From Silene conica (taxonomy: Eukaryota > Streptophyta > Magnoliopsida > Caryophyllales > Caryophyllaceae): DNA of 64,000 bases. The notes beneath the pieces are model-generated. The model saw only the letters and a list, made by a program, of their open reading frames with translations. It ran no database searches and was not told the DNA's origin. The stretch lies in contig CM055311.2 in assembly GCA_029255685.2 (NCBI GenBank), positions 58,859,048-58,923,047 on the forward strand. The letters are read 5' to 3'. The translations under genes were made by a program, and so were the position numbers. Positions 54,930-64,000 of the stretch are shown here, piece after piece; the first letter of the stretch is position 1; each line of letters begins with the position of its first letter.

Positions 54930-56020
54930 TTAAACTACTCTAGAGTTGTAGATCTGACCATTTGTCGACTTTCCTTTTTCAAAAACTTCACCAACTAAAG
55001 CATTACCATAGTAGTTTCTCTTAACCCAGGCTTTAACATCTTTCTGTATATGACGTCTACATAATAAAAGACTAGCACTTAAAAAATGCTTTTCCACAAC
55101 ATTGATTAATGTCGTCTCCTTATCAGTTACAAACACAATTGGCTCATTTGAGTCTAACAACTCTGTCAAACATTTGAAAGCCCAATCATATGCCGTTTCC
55201 CGCTCATTTTGCAGGAACGCAAAGAAAACACAAAAGTTCTTATGAATCGGTGTCACTCTAATTACTTCCAGCAAAGGCAACTTATATTTATTGGTGTTAT
55301 ATGTGCAATCAGCAATAAGGGCATGTGGATAAGCCTTCAAAAGTTGAAGTGAATCTGGATGAGCAAATAAGACGTTAGTGAGTTCATGTGTACCTTTTTT
55401 AGTTACAACAGGCATTGTTTGGTGAAAAACACAATAACCATGATCCTCTGCTAAATTCAACAATTGTTCTACGCTTGTACGATAAAATCTCGCCTTCTTT
55501 TTCGATATAGCACGAACGTTATAAACTTACTTAGCACTAATGTTAATACCCTTGTTACCCAAGTCAATCAATATGTTGGAAACACTAATTTTACTGGCGG
55601 TCATTCTCATAATATCCTCCTTAGCTCTTGCTTTCAAACCACTTGCTTTTTTAACAAGATTGTGGTTGTGATACTCGTTCAGGATATGTATTTCCCATTT
55701 ACCGTCCTTTTGTTTAACACATTTTAAATGAAATGGGCATTGACATTTGATGGATCCCGTATAAGCTCTCTTACAAGGCATAACAGATATTTTGCGCATA
55801 CGAAAGTCTCCAGAGTGTGCACACCTAAGCACTTGCTCTCCGAAACCACACTTTGGAAAATGCTGCCAAACTCGGATATGAATATTATGTAACAAACCAT
55901 GTGATTTTATTTCATCTATCATCTGCACACGATTTTTGTACCATTTAGCAGAGAGATTGAATATAAATCCAGTATCAATCAATTTTTCCGATACTTTTTC
56001 ACTATTCGAATCATCTTGGA
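54930..56020 (-). pseudogene. FAR1/MULE-type transposase, broken
   Basis: The N-terminal part has a FAR1-like zinc-binding segment (CQCPFHLKC, then EYHNHNL). The MULE-type transposase domain follows: LLKAYPHALIADCTYNTNKY, KLPLLEVIRVTPIHKNFCVF, then PIVFVTDKETTLINV, which gives the first two acidic residues of the DDE set. An in-frame TAA at 55527-55529 divides it into two ORFs. It is cut off near 54930, soon after the transposase core, so the SWIM zinc finger and C-terminus are missing. It could be a decayed MULE or a decayed copy of a domesticated FRS gene. No TIRs are visible. Confidence 0.8.
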
Positions 56021-56865
56021 AAAAAAATTATGGAGAAAAATAATTAAACTTGAAAATATTAATTATAAACTAAAATAAAAATCAAAATCCAATTACTATA
56101 AAAGGAATCCCTTTTAAAGGATTCCTATTGGTTGATGGAATTAAGAAGATAATTTTTTTTAATTAGGGTGGGGTTCACCATGTTCTTATACATAATTAAT
56201 TAACTCCATCATATTTTCATCAGTTTAATTTATTATCTTTGATGATCAATTTCATCAATTGAATCTATTATGTTTGATAATCATTGATAATAAGTTAACT
56301 AATTTTTCATAAATTAAAGGCATATATTAAATATAATAATATGATTGAGGTGTTTAAACTTTAGAGATAAGTATATTCCAAGATTAAAGAAGTTTTTAAT
56401 ATTGCTTTAACATGCAGCAGTTAAAATGATTAAATTGAGTGACGATGAGTATAAAACAGGAATAGAAAGTGAATACTAAATATAATAATAATATATAAAT
56501 TGGCGAAAATTAAAACATTCAATAGTGGAAATCAACAAATTAAAATAGTTGAGAACTGAAAATCAACGAAAATATGTAACTCTGTTTTAAATGTACGTAA
56601 TAAAAAAAAAGGTATGGATTATATTATATGGTCGAAGTTTTTTGGGTAGTTAGAGGGTCGAACTTAAAAAAACTTTGGGTTCATTGTGACGGTTTGGAAC
56701 TTAGGACTAAATCCGTAAGCATAATTTTAAAATCTATATATATTTTTTTATCGGGTACTATCCGTCTTAAGTTTAAAACGAGTCAGTATCGCTCCGGCCT
56801 CTTGGATTATAGGACACATTTTATTTTCGTCATGTATAAGGTTTTTTTTGTCTTATTCATCCTAC

Positions 56866-56897
<32 letters not shown>

Positions 56898-57078
56898 GTA
56901 TGTATATTTGTCCCGTCTTAAACTTAAACCGATAAGTCATCCTAAATAAAATTTGCGTACTTAAATAATGTCAAGCAGATGCATTAATTTTACTTGCGTC
57001 TAAGTCAAGTATATAAATTCTCTTTACTTTTTTTACATTGATATAACTCCAATACTAAAATCATATTTTTGTTAAATA
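56021..57078. other. AT-rich non-coding stretch
   Basis: No gene is visible. The stretch contains a (TA)n run at 56866-56892 that grades into TGTATATG. Short frames here are by chance. Confidence 0.6.
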
Positions 57079-57275
57079 CTCCCTCCGATTTCTTATGTTG
57101 TTCCCTTTTCATTTTGACACAAGAAATAAGGGAATCAATTTGAACCACACAATACATATGACCCACATGAAATTGATTTTGGACCACACAACGTTGTCCA
57201 AAAGAGGAAAGTGGGAACATCAATATTATTAGACCAAAATGGAAAGAGGAACAACACAGAAAATTGGAGGGAGTA
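57077..57275. mobile_element. Stowaway-like MITE
   Basis: TIRs CTCCCTCCGATTT (from 57079) and AAATTGGAGGGAG (to 57273) are near-perfect inverted repeats flanked by TA on both sides (57077-57078 and 57274-57275). The 195-bp unit has no ORF, as expected for a non-autonomous Tc1/mariner-type MITE. Confidence 0.88.
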
Positions 57276-57322
57276 TATTTTACGACCTTTTTATTGATTT
57301 TTTTTAACTTTATAAAATTAGA

Positions 57323-57353
57323 CCCGTACATTTTTTGCACGGGCGTAAACTAG
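57323..57353 (+). mobile_element. Helitron 3' end (plus strand)
   Basis: A hairpin CCCGTACA...TGCACGGG (57323-57343, one mismatch) is followed seven bases later by CTAG and then T (57350-57354). Hairpin, short spacer, CTRR and a T after the end are the marks of a Helitron 3' terminus. The 5' TC end and the body are not identified. The FAR1-type pseudogene and papain fragment upstream may be inside it. Confidence 0.7.
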
Positions 57354-58155
57354 TTAGGAAAAAAACAGAATAATGCATGAATGAAGAAACTAAAATTAAA
57401 ATCAAAACTAGGAAAAAAAAGAAAAAAAAGAGAGAAAATCAGAATAACGCAGCACTCGGCACTACATTCATGAATGAAGCAACAAACAGCAGCGCAGTAT
57501 AAAGTAACCGCACCTACCACCCTCCCACGGCATCCGTCAACCACCCTTCTCCGGCTTGCCATCCTCACAAGTCACAACCACCCATTCATCAACCAAATTC
57601 ATTCCAAATACTAATTGTTACAAAACCCTCTTCTTAGAAAAAAAATATCAACTAAATTGAATAAAAGACGGAACTTAATAAAAAATTACGTTGAAACGAC
57701 GAACTTACATTTGATATGTGAGAATTACGATCCATAATAGTCGATCGAATAAGTGATTGATTAGGTTTACAGAGAGAGAAGTTTTTTAAATTCTTTAAAA
57801 GTCTTTTTAATACTTTTTTTTAATAAGGGTAATTATGAAAATATAGCGTAAAAAAGTGTTGGATAAAGTAAATTAACGTGCGTAATTTAGCAAGTACGTA
57901 TATTTAAACTGGTTAAATATACCTATACGGAATTAACTTGACAAAAGCATAATATATCGGAAAAAATAGAAGATTTGTTCTATATTCCCACGTAAAATAA
58001 TATTTAACCCGTTTTTAATTTAAGACGAATAATATTTTTTTAAGTGAGACTAGTTGTTGGATTGATGCCAATACGGCAATACATAAGGAGAATATTTTAG
58101 TGGGGATTCGCATGACAATTATAGCATCTACCAAATAAAGCATATAATAAAGTAA

Positions 58156-58184
58156 TTAGTGTAACACCCGTGAAAATTCACGGG
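58156..58184 (-). mobile_element. Helitron 3' end (minus strand)
   Basis: A perfect 8-bp stem CCCGTGAA/TTCACGGG with a 2-base loop lies at 58167-58184. On the minus strand it is followed by TGTTACA, CTAA (58159-58156) and T. This end faces the plus-strand end at 57353 across about 800 bp. Sequence to the right, including the exons at 58632-59000, would be the body of this Helitron. Confidence 0.72.
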
Positions 58185-58198
58185 ATTGTGTACTTAAT

Positions 58199-58440
58199 TT
58201 GTAAATTATAGAAGACGATAAATTATAGTTATTATAAAACCCCAAATATTATAATTTTTATATAACATTTATAAATATATTTATAAAATATATAATTACA
58301 TTTGATTTTTTTATAATAGGAAATTAGGTAAAATATGCAATATTAATAAGCGTAATAATTGTAAGAACGGATAAAACATTCTAATTTGAGAATATTATGA
58401 TATGTAAATTATAGGAACTCAAAACTAAGAGTATTATTAA
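58199..58440. repeat. 242-bp direct repeat, copy 1
   Basis: This copy starts at TTGTAAATTATAGAAGACGA, right beside the minus-strand Helitron hairpin, and matches 59149-59390 at roughly nine of ten positions by eye. It may be the subterminal region of the Helitron family. Confidence 0.85.
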
Positions 58441-58631
58441 AGAATTCTCCTGTTAAAGAACTCCCGCTGGTTGGGCTTTGCCCATAAAGTCTAAATGATT
58501 TCTTTGTTCACTTAGTTTTTTTATGTAGGAGACTGTAAAAGTTAATATATTATGTGAACGTCTTAGTTTGTTAATAAGGTTGAATTGTAGTATACTTAAT
58601 TTTATAAAAGTTCTTAAATTGAGAGACGTAC

Positions 58632-59000
58632 CATTTTGAGATGTATATATCGGTGCTTTACCCTTACTTTGTTGAATCGATGTTTGTGTGTGGATATGTG
58701 GAGGTGTTTGAATTGATGGTTGCCTTTGTCCTTGTTTGTTTGTTATGTCACGTAGTGGCAACAAAGAGGTACCTACAATTATTTTCAAATTAAGTAAAAT
58801 AAAAATTAAATTAATATTACACTTTATCATATAAGAGAATATGAAATCTGCATTTCAATGACATACCATGGTAAATTGGAGTGCTGAACATGTTTATATT
58901 AAATTGATCAATTGAGAAACGACTGGATGACTGCGAATGTGGTTGAGTATTACTGGACGTTGATGTTTTTTTTGGGTGGAGCTCATATTCTCAAAATCAG
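58632..59000 (-). pseudogene. Two exons of a probable Helitron-encoded gene
   Basis: Exon A (58867-59000) has a ttgtag acceptor and a GTATGT donor and reads STSSNTQPHSQSSSRFSIDQ and on. Exon B (58632-58772) has a ttgtag acceptor and a GTACGT donor and reads SLLPLRDITNKQGQRQPS and on. The two join in phase. A Ser/Thr/Gln-rich N-terminus with a PLxDITN motif resembles, from memory, the start of plant Helitron Rep/helicase proteins; I hold this loosely. Nothing of Rep or helicase follows, so this is a deleted copy. Confidence 0.45.
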
Positions 59001-59148
59001 CTACAATAATAGTAAAAAAAAAAAAATAACGTCACTATATAGCTAAAACGTGAATAATTCGTAACGGGTATCTAAACTGAATTTGCATGAAGTAAATTAA
59101 ATAGTTAAAATAAACAGCTGAAGTAGGTCGATAAACTAAAAGATATAA

Positions 59149-59390
59149 GAAGATTATAGAAGACGATAAATTATAGTTATTATAAAACAACAAATATTAT
59201 AATTTTTATATAAAATTTGTATATATATTTATAAAATATTTAATAACATTTCATTTATTTTATAATAGGAAATTAGGTAAAATATGGCAACGTTAATAAG
59301 CGTAATAATTGTAAGAACGGGATAAAATATTCTAATTTGAACACATTATGATATGTAAATTTATAAAAACTCAAAAGTAAGAGTATTATT
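59149..59390. repeat. 242-bp direct repeat, copy 2
   Basis: This is the same orientation as copy 1, 950 bp away, without a hairpin or CTRR end beside it. Confidence 0.85.
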
Positions 59391-60910
59391 TTCTATAAAA
59401 TAAAATAAAAGTTGTCATGAAAAAACCGATTGTACCAAACGATTTTGTTAATAATGTTGAATTTTAAATACGGAAAAAACACCTCACACCGACATGTTAG
59501 ATGACAAAAACCAAAACGACGCAGTATTCCTCAAAGTACATCCCCATTGTGAACATAACCTAATCAAATTAGGTTTCCTGAACTCCATCCCCCTCAGAAC
59601 TCTATCCCCTTTATGATATCCGTTATTCGAAATCCGCGATTCTATGCATCATTCATTTTATGTCTTCCTTCTTCTATCTCCTTTAATGAAGGTCAGTTAT
59701 TTTCTTATCTACAAATTTCTCGCTGTTTGTTTTTTTTTTAAATTACTTGATGTTTGTTTTTTACAAATCCGCTATTCTATGCATCTATCGATTAAGGGTA
59801 TGTCGTTAAGCATTCATCATCACCTTTGTCGATTTGGTTTTAAATCAAAGCGATTTTGAATTTGAAAATCGTAAAAATAACAGATCTGTGAAAAACTTTT
59901 TTCTAATATTGATGAACACTGTTTCAATATTTTTTCTCTGGAATTTTTGTGGGCTATAAAAATAAAGATGAACACCGATTTACAATTTTATCAGATCGAA
60001 AGTGAAAAAGATCTTTCTAATATTGATTTTTTATTGTAAATTATTTAAATTAAATCTCAAATACAATAATCCATCGTTATTTTGTATTGCATGTGGTTGA
60101 AAACGATGTATCATTTTTACCTGTATCTCTTTATATTAAGGTTAGTTTATTTACCATTGTTCTCAGAAGTTTTAATGAAGTTTTAATTTACTAATTTGAA
60201 AATCATAAAAATAACAGATCTGTAAAAACTTTTTTCTAATATTGATGAACACCGATTTACTATTTTTTCTCTGAAATTTTTATGGGTTGTAAAAATATAG
60301 ATGAACATGGATATATTAAAGTGATTTTATGGAAACATCAAAGGAGTTTATTTTATACTCGTAAATATTGTTTAGGCTGAAGTTTGTGGAAATTCAGAAG
60401 AGGACATTCGGCCAGAGTTCATATTGAAACGCTATGACTATTTTGGCGATGGTGAGATTATAGCTCTAAATATATTTATATTAAGGTTAGTTTATTTATC
60501 ATTGCTCTCAAAAGTTTTAATGTACTAATTATTTGATTGATAGATTAATGATTTTGTTTACTCAAATAGGTTGTATTTGCGGATCTGCAAATTAAGGTAC
60601 AATAGAGAAAGTCATTCTTCAGAATAGTGCACAATAGAGATTCGTAAAATCTAAAATTAGTATAAAACATAGTGTAATTGCCTTCAATGGTTTTTCTTTT
60701 ACTGTTCTTTGGTGTTTGTTGTTGAGATTTAGATCCTGCCATGGAAATAATTGTTTTTGATTTGATGTTTGTTTTGAGAGAGCTTCTAATACGTGATATG
60801 AAATTCTGAGAGAGCTTCTAATACGTGATATGAAATTCTATTTTTTATGTGAATTGCAATTAAAAGTTTATGGAAAATTGTAGAAAATTGTGAAATTGAA
60901 ATTCATATTA
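59391..60910. other. AT-rich stretch without a clear gene
   Basis: No gene is supported. A possible exon at 60381-60452 (after tgtttag) reads AEVCGNSEEDIRPEFILKRY, but I do not recognise it. A near repeat of GAAAATC..AAAAATAACAGATCTGT occurs at 59862 and 60196. Confidence 0.5.
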
Positions 60911-61287
60911 ATATGAATTTGAATGGGATTTATGGAAAATTGTATGAACATTTAATATGAAATTTATGAAATATTGAAAATTGTATCAAACGTTTGATTT
61001 TAGGGGAAATTGAAAAAAAAATCATTTGACACGTTTTTTTTATGTGAATTGCAATTAAAAGTTTATTTTATGGGAAATTGGAAAAAAGAAAAATTTCAAT
61101 CAGTCTTGACACGTTTAATATGAATTTGAATGGGATTTAATATGAATTTGAATGGGATTTATGGAAAATTGTATGAACATTTAATATGAAATTTCTGAAA
61201 TATTGAAAATTGTATCAAACGTTTGATTTTAGGGGAATTTGAAAAAAAAAATCATTTGACACGTTTTTTTTATGTGAATTGCAATTA
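60911..61287. repeat. Direct repeat of about 147 bp, two copies 229 bp apart
   Basis: The segment GAATTTGAATGGGATTTATG and on occurs at 60911-61057 and 61139-61287 with few differences. Both copies end in CACGTTTTTTTTATGTGAATTGCAATTAA. Confidence 0.85.
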
Positions 61288-61449
61288 ATATGAATTTGAA
61301 CGTTTTCTTTTATGTGTATACCATTTGCCTTCGTTGCCTGATGGTATTCAACTCGAGAACTGAATTATTGAGATTTTTGAATTGCCGTATATGCTTTGAT
61401 TGACATAGCCTGTGTAATTTCTGATTGTTCTGTTTGATCTTGGCATCAC

Positions 61450-61894
61450 GAAGTCGGAAACTTTAGATGTATAATTAGAGCAATGACTGCAATGCTGCAG
61501 ACATTCAGTTTTGACCTGATGAGGTTTCAATTACGATTTCTCTGATTCCGCTTTGATTTTAGGAATTTATGCTAGTGAGCTTAGAAGAACTTAATTCGAG
61601 GTTTTGGCATCGCGAAGTCGGAAACTTTAGTGATGTATAATTAGAGCAATGGCTGCAAACCTTCACTTTTGAACCTTAAGTTCATGCTGACATTTTGTTA
61701 ACTGCTCTTTAGCCAACTGAACTCTTTTGGAAATATCACTGTAATGCTGCTGATGAAGTTGCTTCATCCATATTATATTCATTTCTGATTTTTTCGTGTT
61801 TTGTGGTTTTAGGTAAACTCTCGGACGGTCAAGAAGTTGCGGTTTTAGGTAAACTCGCGAAGTCGGAAACTTTAGTGATGTATAATTAGAGCAT
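61450..61894. repeat. Three copies of a 35-40-bp motif
   Basis: GAAGTCGGAAACTTTAG...TATAATTAGAGCA occurs at 61450-61484, 61611-61651 and 61856-61894. The last two share the insert TGATG and a CGC start. The spacing is irregular (about 160 and 245 bp). Confidence 0.85.
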
Positions 61895-61972
61895 TACAGG
61901 AAGTTGAATGATGTACTCCGAATATATTGTCGTCATCAGTAATTCAGTACACACCCAAGTTAGTTAAATTAA

Positions 61973-62068
61973 TACTCTCTCCGTCTCAATCATTCGTTTG
62001 CCTTTTTTTTTTATTGTTGGAGAGGTATTTTAATCAAAGGTAAGCAAATGATTGAGATGAAAACAGTT
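61973..62068. mobile_element. Worn Stowaway-like MITE
   Basis: The left end ACTCTCTCCGTCTCAATCATT is a typical Stowaway terminus. The inner arm (GTCTCAATCATTCGTTTGCC) pairs with GGTAAGCAAATGATTGAGAT at 62038-62057. The right terminus has decayed. The length is about 95 bp. Confidence 0.7.
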
Positions 62069-63098
62069 CTAAGTTATTAGTGTAGGTTGTTGGAAGGGTA
62101 GAGTGGTAGACTATAGAAAGTTTGTACCATTGCTCAGACTGAGTCTCTGCACTCAGTGTTATTATGTGTGAACAGACATTTGTTACAGCTTGTTGTTCGA
62201 ATACTAAGTAGAAACCGCTGCTGTGTATTTGTACACCTCAACGGCTGCAGTGTATTTGTACACCTCAACGGCTGTGATCTAATCCATTCATAAAATTGGT
62301 CTTGTCATTGTTGGCTATACGGTTTTATTTAGATGCAGATTTTTGTGTTATCCGAGTTATGTCTAATATAGTTCATGTTTTTTATGCATTTGTTTTAAAG
62401 TAAATTGTATTATAAATTTAAACAATAGTTACTCAAGTGAAACATCATTTTTTGTGGCTTCTCATTTTAAATAAACTATTTGATGAAGTTGTATCATAAA
62501 ATGTAAGAATAAGAAATACGCTTTATAGATAGCACTTAGCATCGACATAATTATAATGTAAATGCTGTTGGAAATTAATCAGAACGATAATATTTGATTC
62601 AGTTACATAACTAGGGGAAATTCAAAAGATTGGTCATTTCTGATTTAGCATTAATTGTGAAAATAATGTCTGTTTTCACTTCTCCTTCTTCACGATTACA
62701 GGTTTCTTGGTTGCGGAGCATGCATCACCAGTCTCACAGCCCAATTCTATTTGCTCTCCACTTTGGCCACCAGTACTTAGATATGGTCTCTTAAGAGGGG
62801 TGATTCGTGGGCTACACTCAGCAGTCTCAGAGTTCTGCTCCTGCATCCATGGTAATTATTTATTTACTCTTGAGAGTAATGTTTCATCATTGTAGACGAC
62901 TTTCATTAAAAAATTGACGTTAGAAAACTGACCATTGCATTTTTAGCATGAACTGATGGTGTGGTTCTTGATTTGAAAGAATGAAGCCCTTCCTATATAT
63001 AAGAAATGAAAAATCAAACAATAACAAAATGAACGTAATAAGCTATTTTGGTGAGTTTATCATGAAAAATTAAGGGATGCAAACATAGTTTAACAAAC
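62069..63098. other. Non-coding stretch with one possible exon
   Basis: An open frame at 62702-62853 begins after gattacag and reads FLVAEHASPVSQPNSICSPL and on to a GTAATT donor. I do not recognise it. A 28-base direct repeat (CTGCTGTGTATTTGTACACCTCAACGG-like) occurs at 62217-62272. Nothing else stands out. Confidence 0.4.
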
Positions 63099-63600
63099 CT
63101 TAGATGCTTCTGTGTACTTGGTGAGCCATTTATTAGCCAGTGCTTCATCATCACTCAAACTGAACACGGTATATGAGTTAGAGCCTTGCGTGACATTATA
63201 CTTTTCATGTATATTAACCTTGAAAACAAAGGATCTGTCAATGAAAGTCTCCAGTTCACGGGGAATAGCTTCTTGCTCACCACCATTCTGTATTAAACAT
63301 GATCAATAGTTAGAAACAGTTAGCCCATATAATGAGTTGTCGGTACATTGCCATCGATAATATCCTTGAAATTCGCAAAACGATAACCATGAATGGGAAT
63401 AGATGTATCGGTTGTCACATTAACTTTGGATGAAAATTCAAACTTTAAGCGACATGGATTTGAGGTAGCCTTGTCCATTCCAGTGTTATTATCGACGGTT
63501 AAATTACGAATGTGTATACCTCCCCGACCAATAGTTTAGGAGCAAAATAGGAAATAAGTTGTTTCCTAATAGTAGCTTGGATGATTTCATTCTGCGATAA
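63099..63600 (-). pseudogene. RPA70-like OB-fold gene fragment (Helitron-associated type)
   Basis: The upstream exon (about 63335-63591, cgcag acceptor) reads ATIRKQLISYFAPKLLVGEV and, after a one-base frame break near 63512, CRLKFEFSSKVNV and HGYRFANFKDIIDGN. That is the pattern of the first OB fold of plant RPA1-like proteins. The next exon (63099-63287, aatacag acceptor, GTTTGT donor) reads FIDRSFVFKVNIHEKYNVTQ, then YTVFSLSDDEALANKWL, like a later OB fold. RPA-like genes of this kind are common passengers of plant Helitrons. The strand agrees with the Helitron end at 58156. Confidence 0.6.
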
Positions 63601-64000
63601 ATAAAAGGAAAACGAAAAAAGGGTTAGAACTGTGGGCTGATTTGGACTGTTTAATGCAATAAAACATTTCTTGCTTTTATTTGATCATTCTTCATCTTCA
63701 TCTTCATCATACTTAAATCAGTGATTAGTGTTACTTAATATTATTGTTTAATTAAGTTATTTATGTGATTAAATTAAGTGGGTAAATGTTACATGCAGAA
63801 AATGGGAGTATGAATTCTTTTACGTGAGTTAAGTATGAATACGCCCCCTTAATATTATCCGTCGCCCTATTCTTTTAAGTTATTTATGTGATTAAATTAA
63901 GTGGGTAAATTAAGAGTATGAAATTGTGAGTATGAAATTAAGTGAGTTAGGTATGAATACGTCAGTCTGTCTAGTTTTTCTTATTCTAATATGCAAGCTT
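63601..64000. other. AT-rich stretch, nothing recognised
   Basis: No gene is visible. A sequence of about 40 bases (AAGTTATTTATGTGATTAAATTAAGTGGGTAAAT) is repeated at about 63754 and 63877, with GAATACG following each copy some tens of bases later. Confidence 0.5.

Noticed and set aside
63112-63309. 65-codon plus-strand ORF
   Set aside because: It is antisense to the RPA-like exon, whose frame and splice borders are more convincing.

Overview
This is a piece of flowering-plant nuclear DNA (probably a eudicot; nothing here fixes the species) made almost entirely of transposable elements. I see no intact single-copy host gene, no rRNA, no tRNA and no CRISPR. The evidence for a plant is a Tekay/Del-type chromovirus, Athila-type Ty3/Gypsy elements primed by tRNA-Asp, Copia LTRs, CACTA elements with TNP2 and Ptta/En/Spm-type genes, a FAR1/MULE-type transposase, Stowaway-like MITEs, Helitron ends, and introns with GT-AG borders.

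Layout. 1-1018: Copia-type LTR. 1019-9955: a decayed Tekay-type chromovirus on the minus strand, with a rearranged 3' LTR and seven visible coding lesions. 9956-11408: a stretch with exon pieces of unrelated host genes (a plant aspartic proteinase and a second gene), probably carried by a CACTA-type element whose right end is at 43636. 11409-43000: a very large nest. The outer element E1 (Athila-type, minus strand, LTRs 11409-13286 and 41331-43000, target duplication CTGGC) was hit by a solo LTR (16162-27545, duplication GGGAG). That solo LTR was hit in turn by a young gag-protease-only Athila-type element E2 (16198-26155, duplication ATCAT). Separately, E1's protease region was hit by a 4.9-kb CACTA element (33596-38527, duplication AAC).

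43637-51464: a second Athila-type element E4 on the plus strand, with a worn 5' LTR, gag and protease but no reverse transcriptase. It carries a solo LTR (45783-47601, duplication AACCA) and a 203-bp TRIM-like solo LTR (49096-49298, duplication CAGAA), and ends against a Copia-type LTR. 51465-53341: 5' end of a third Athila/Tat-type element E5 on the minus strand. 53342-54140: Copia-type LTR sequence. 54141-64000: AT-rich DNA with gene fragments (papain-like protease exon), a broken FAR1/MULE transposase, a Stowaway-like MITE, two Helitron 3' ends facing each other, and pieces of a probable Helitron gene set (RPA-like OB fold).

How the parts work together: E2 and E4 keep Gag and protease but lack reverse transcriptase, RNase H and integrase, so they would need enzymes from full-length relatives such as the E1 lineage. 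The most striking unexplained structure is that the Athila-type LTRs all carry an array of palindromes just upstream of a TATA-like box. In one group these are CTCGATCGAG palindromes spaced at about 21 and 30 bp, close to whole turns of the helix. In the other group they are GC-rich AGCCGG...CCGGCT hairpins about 95 bp apart, whose outer bases change in step. The same GC-rich array recurs inside E1 and E2 just upstream of the downstream (env-position) ORF, as if the LTR promoter module had been copied to drive that gene.
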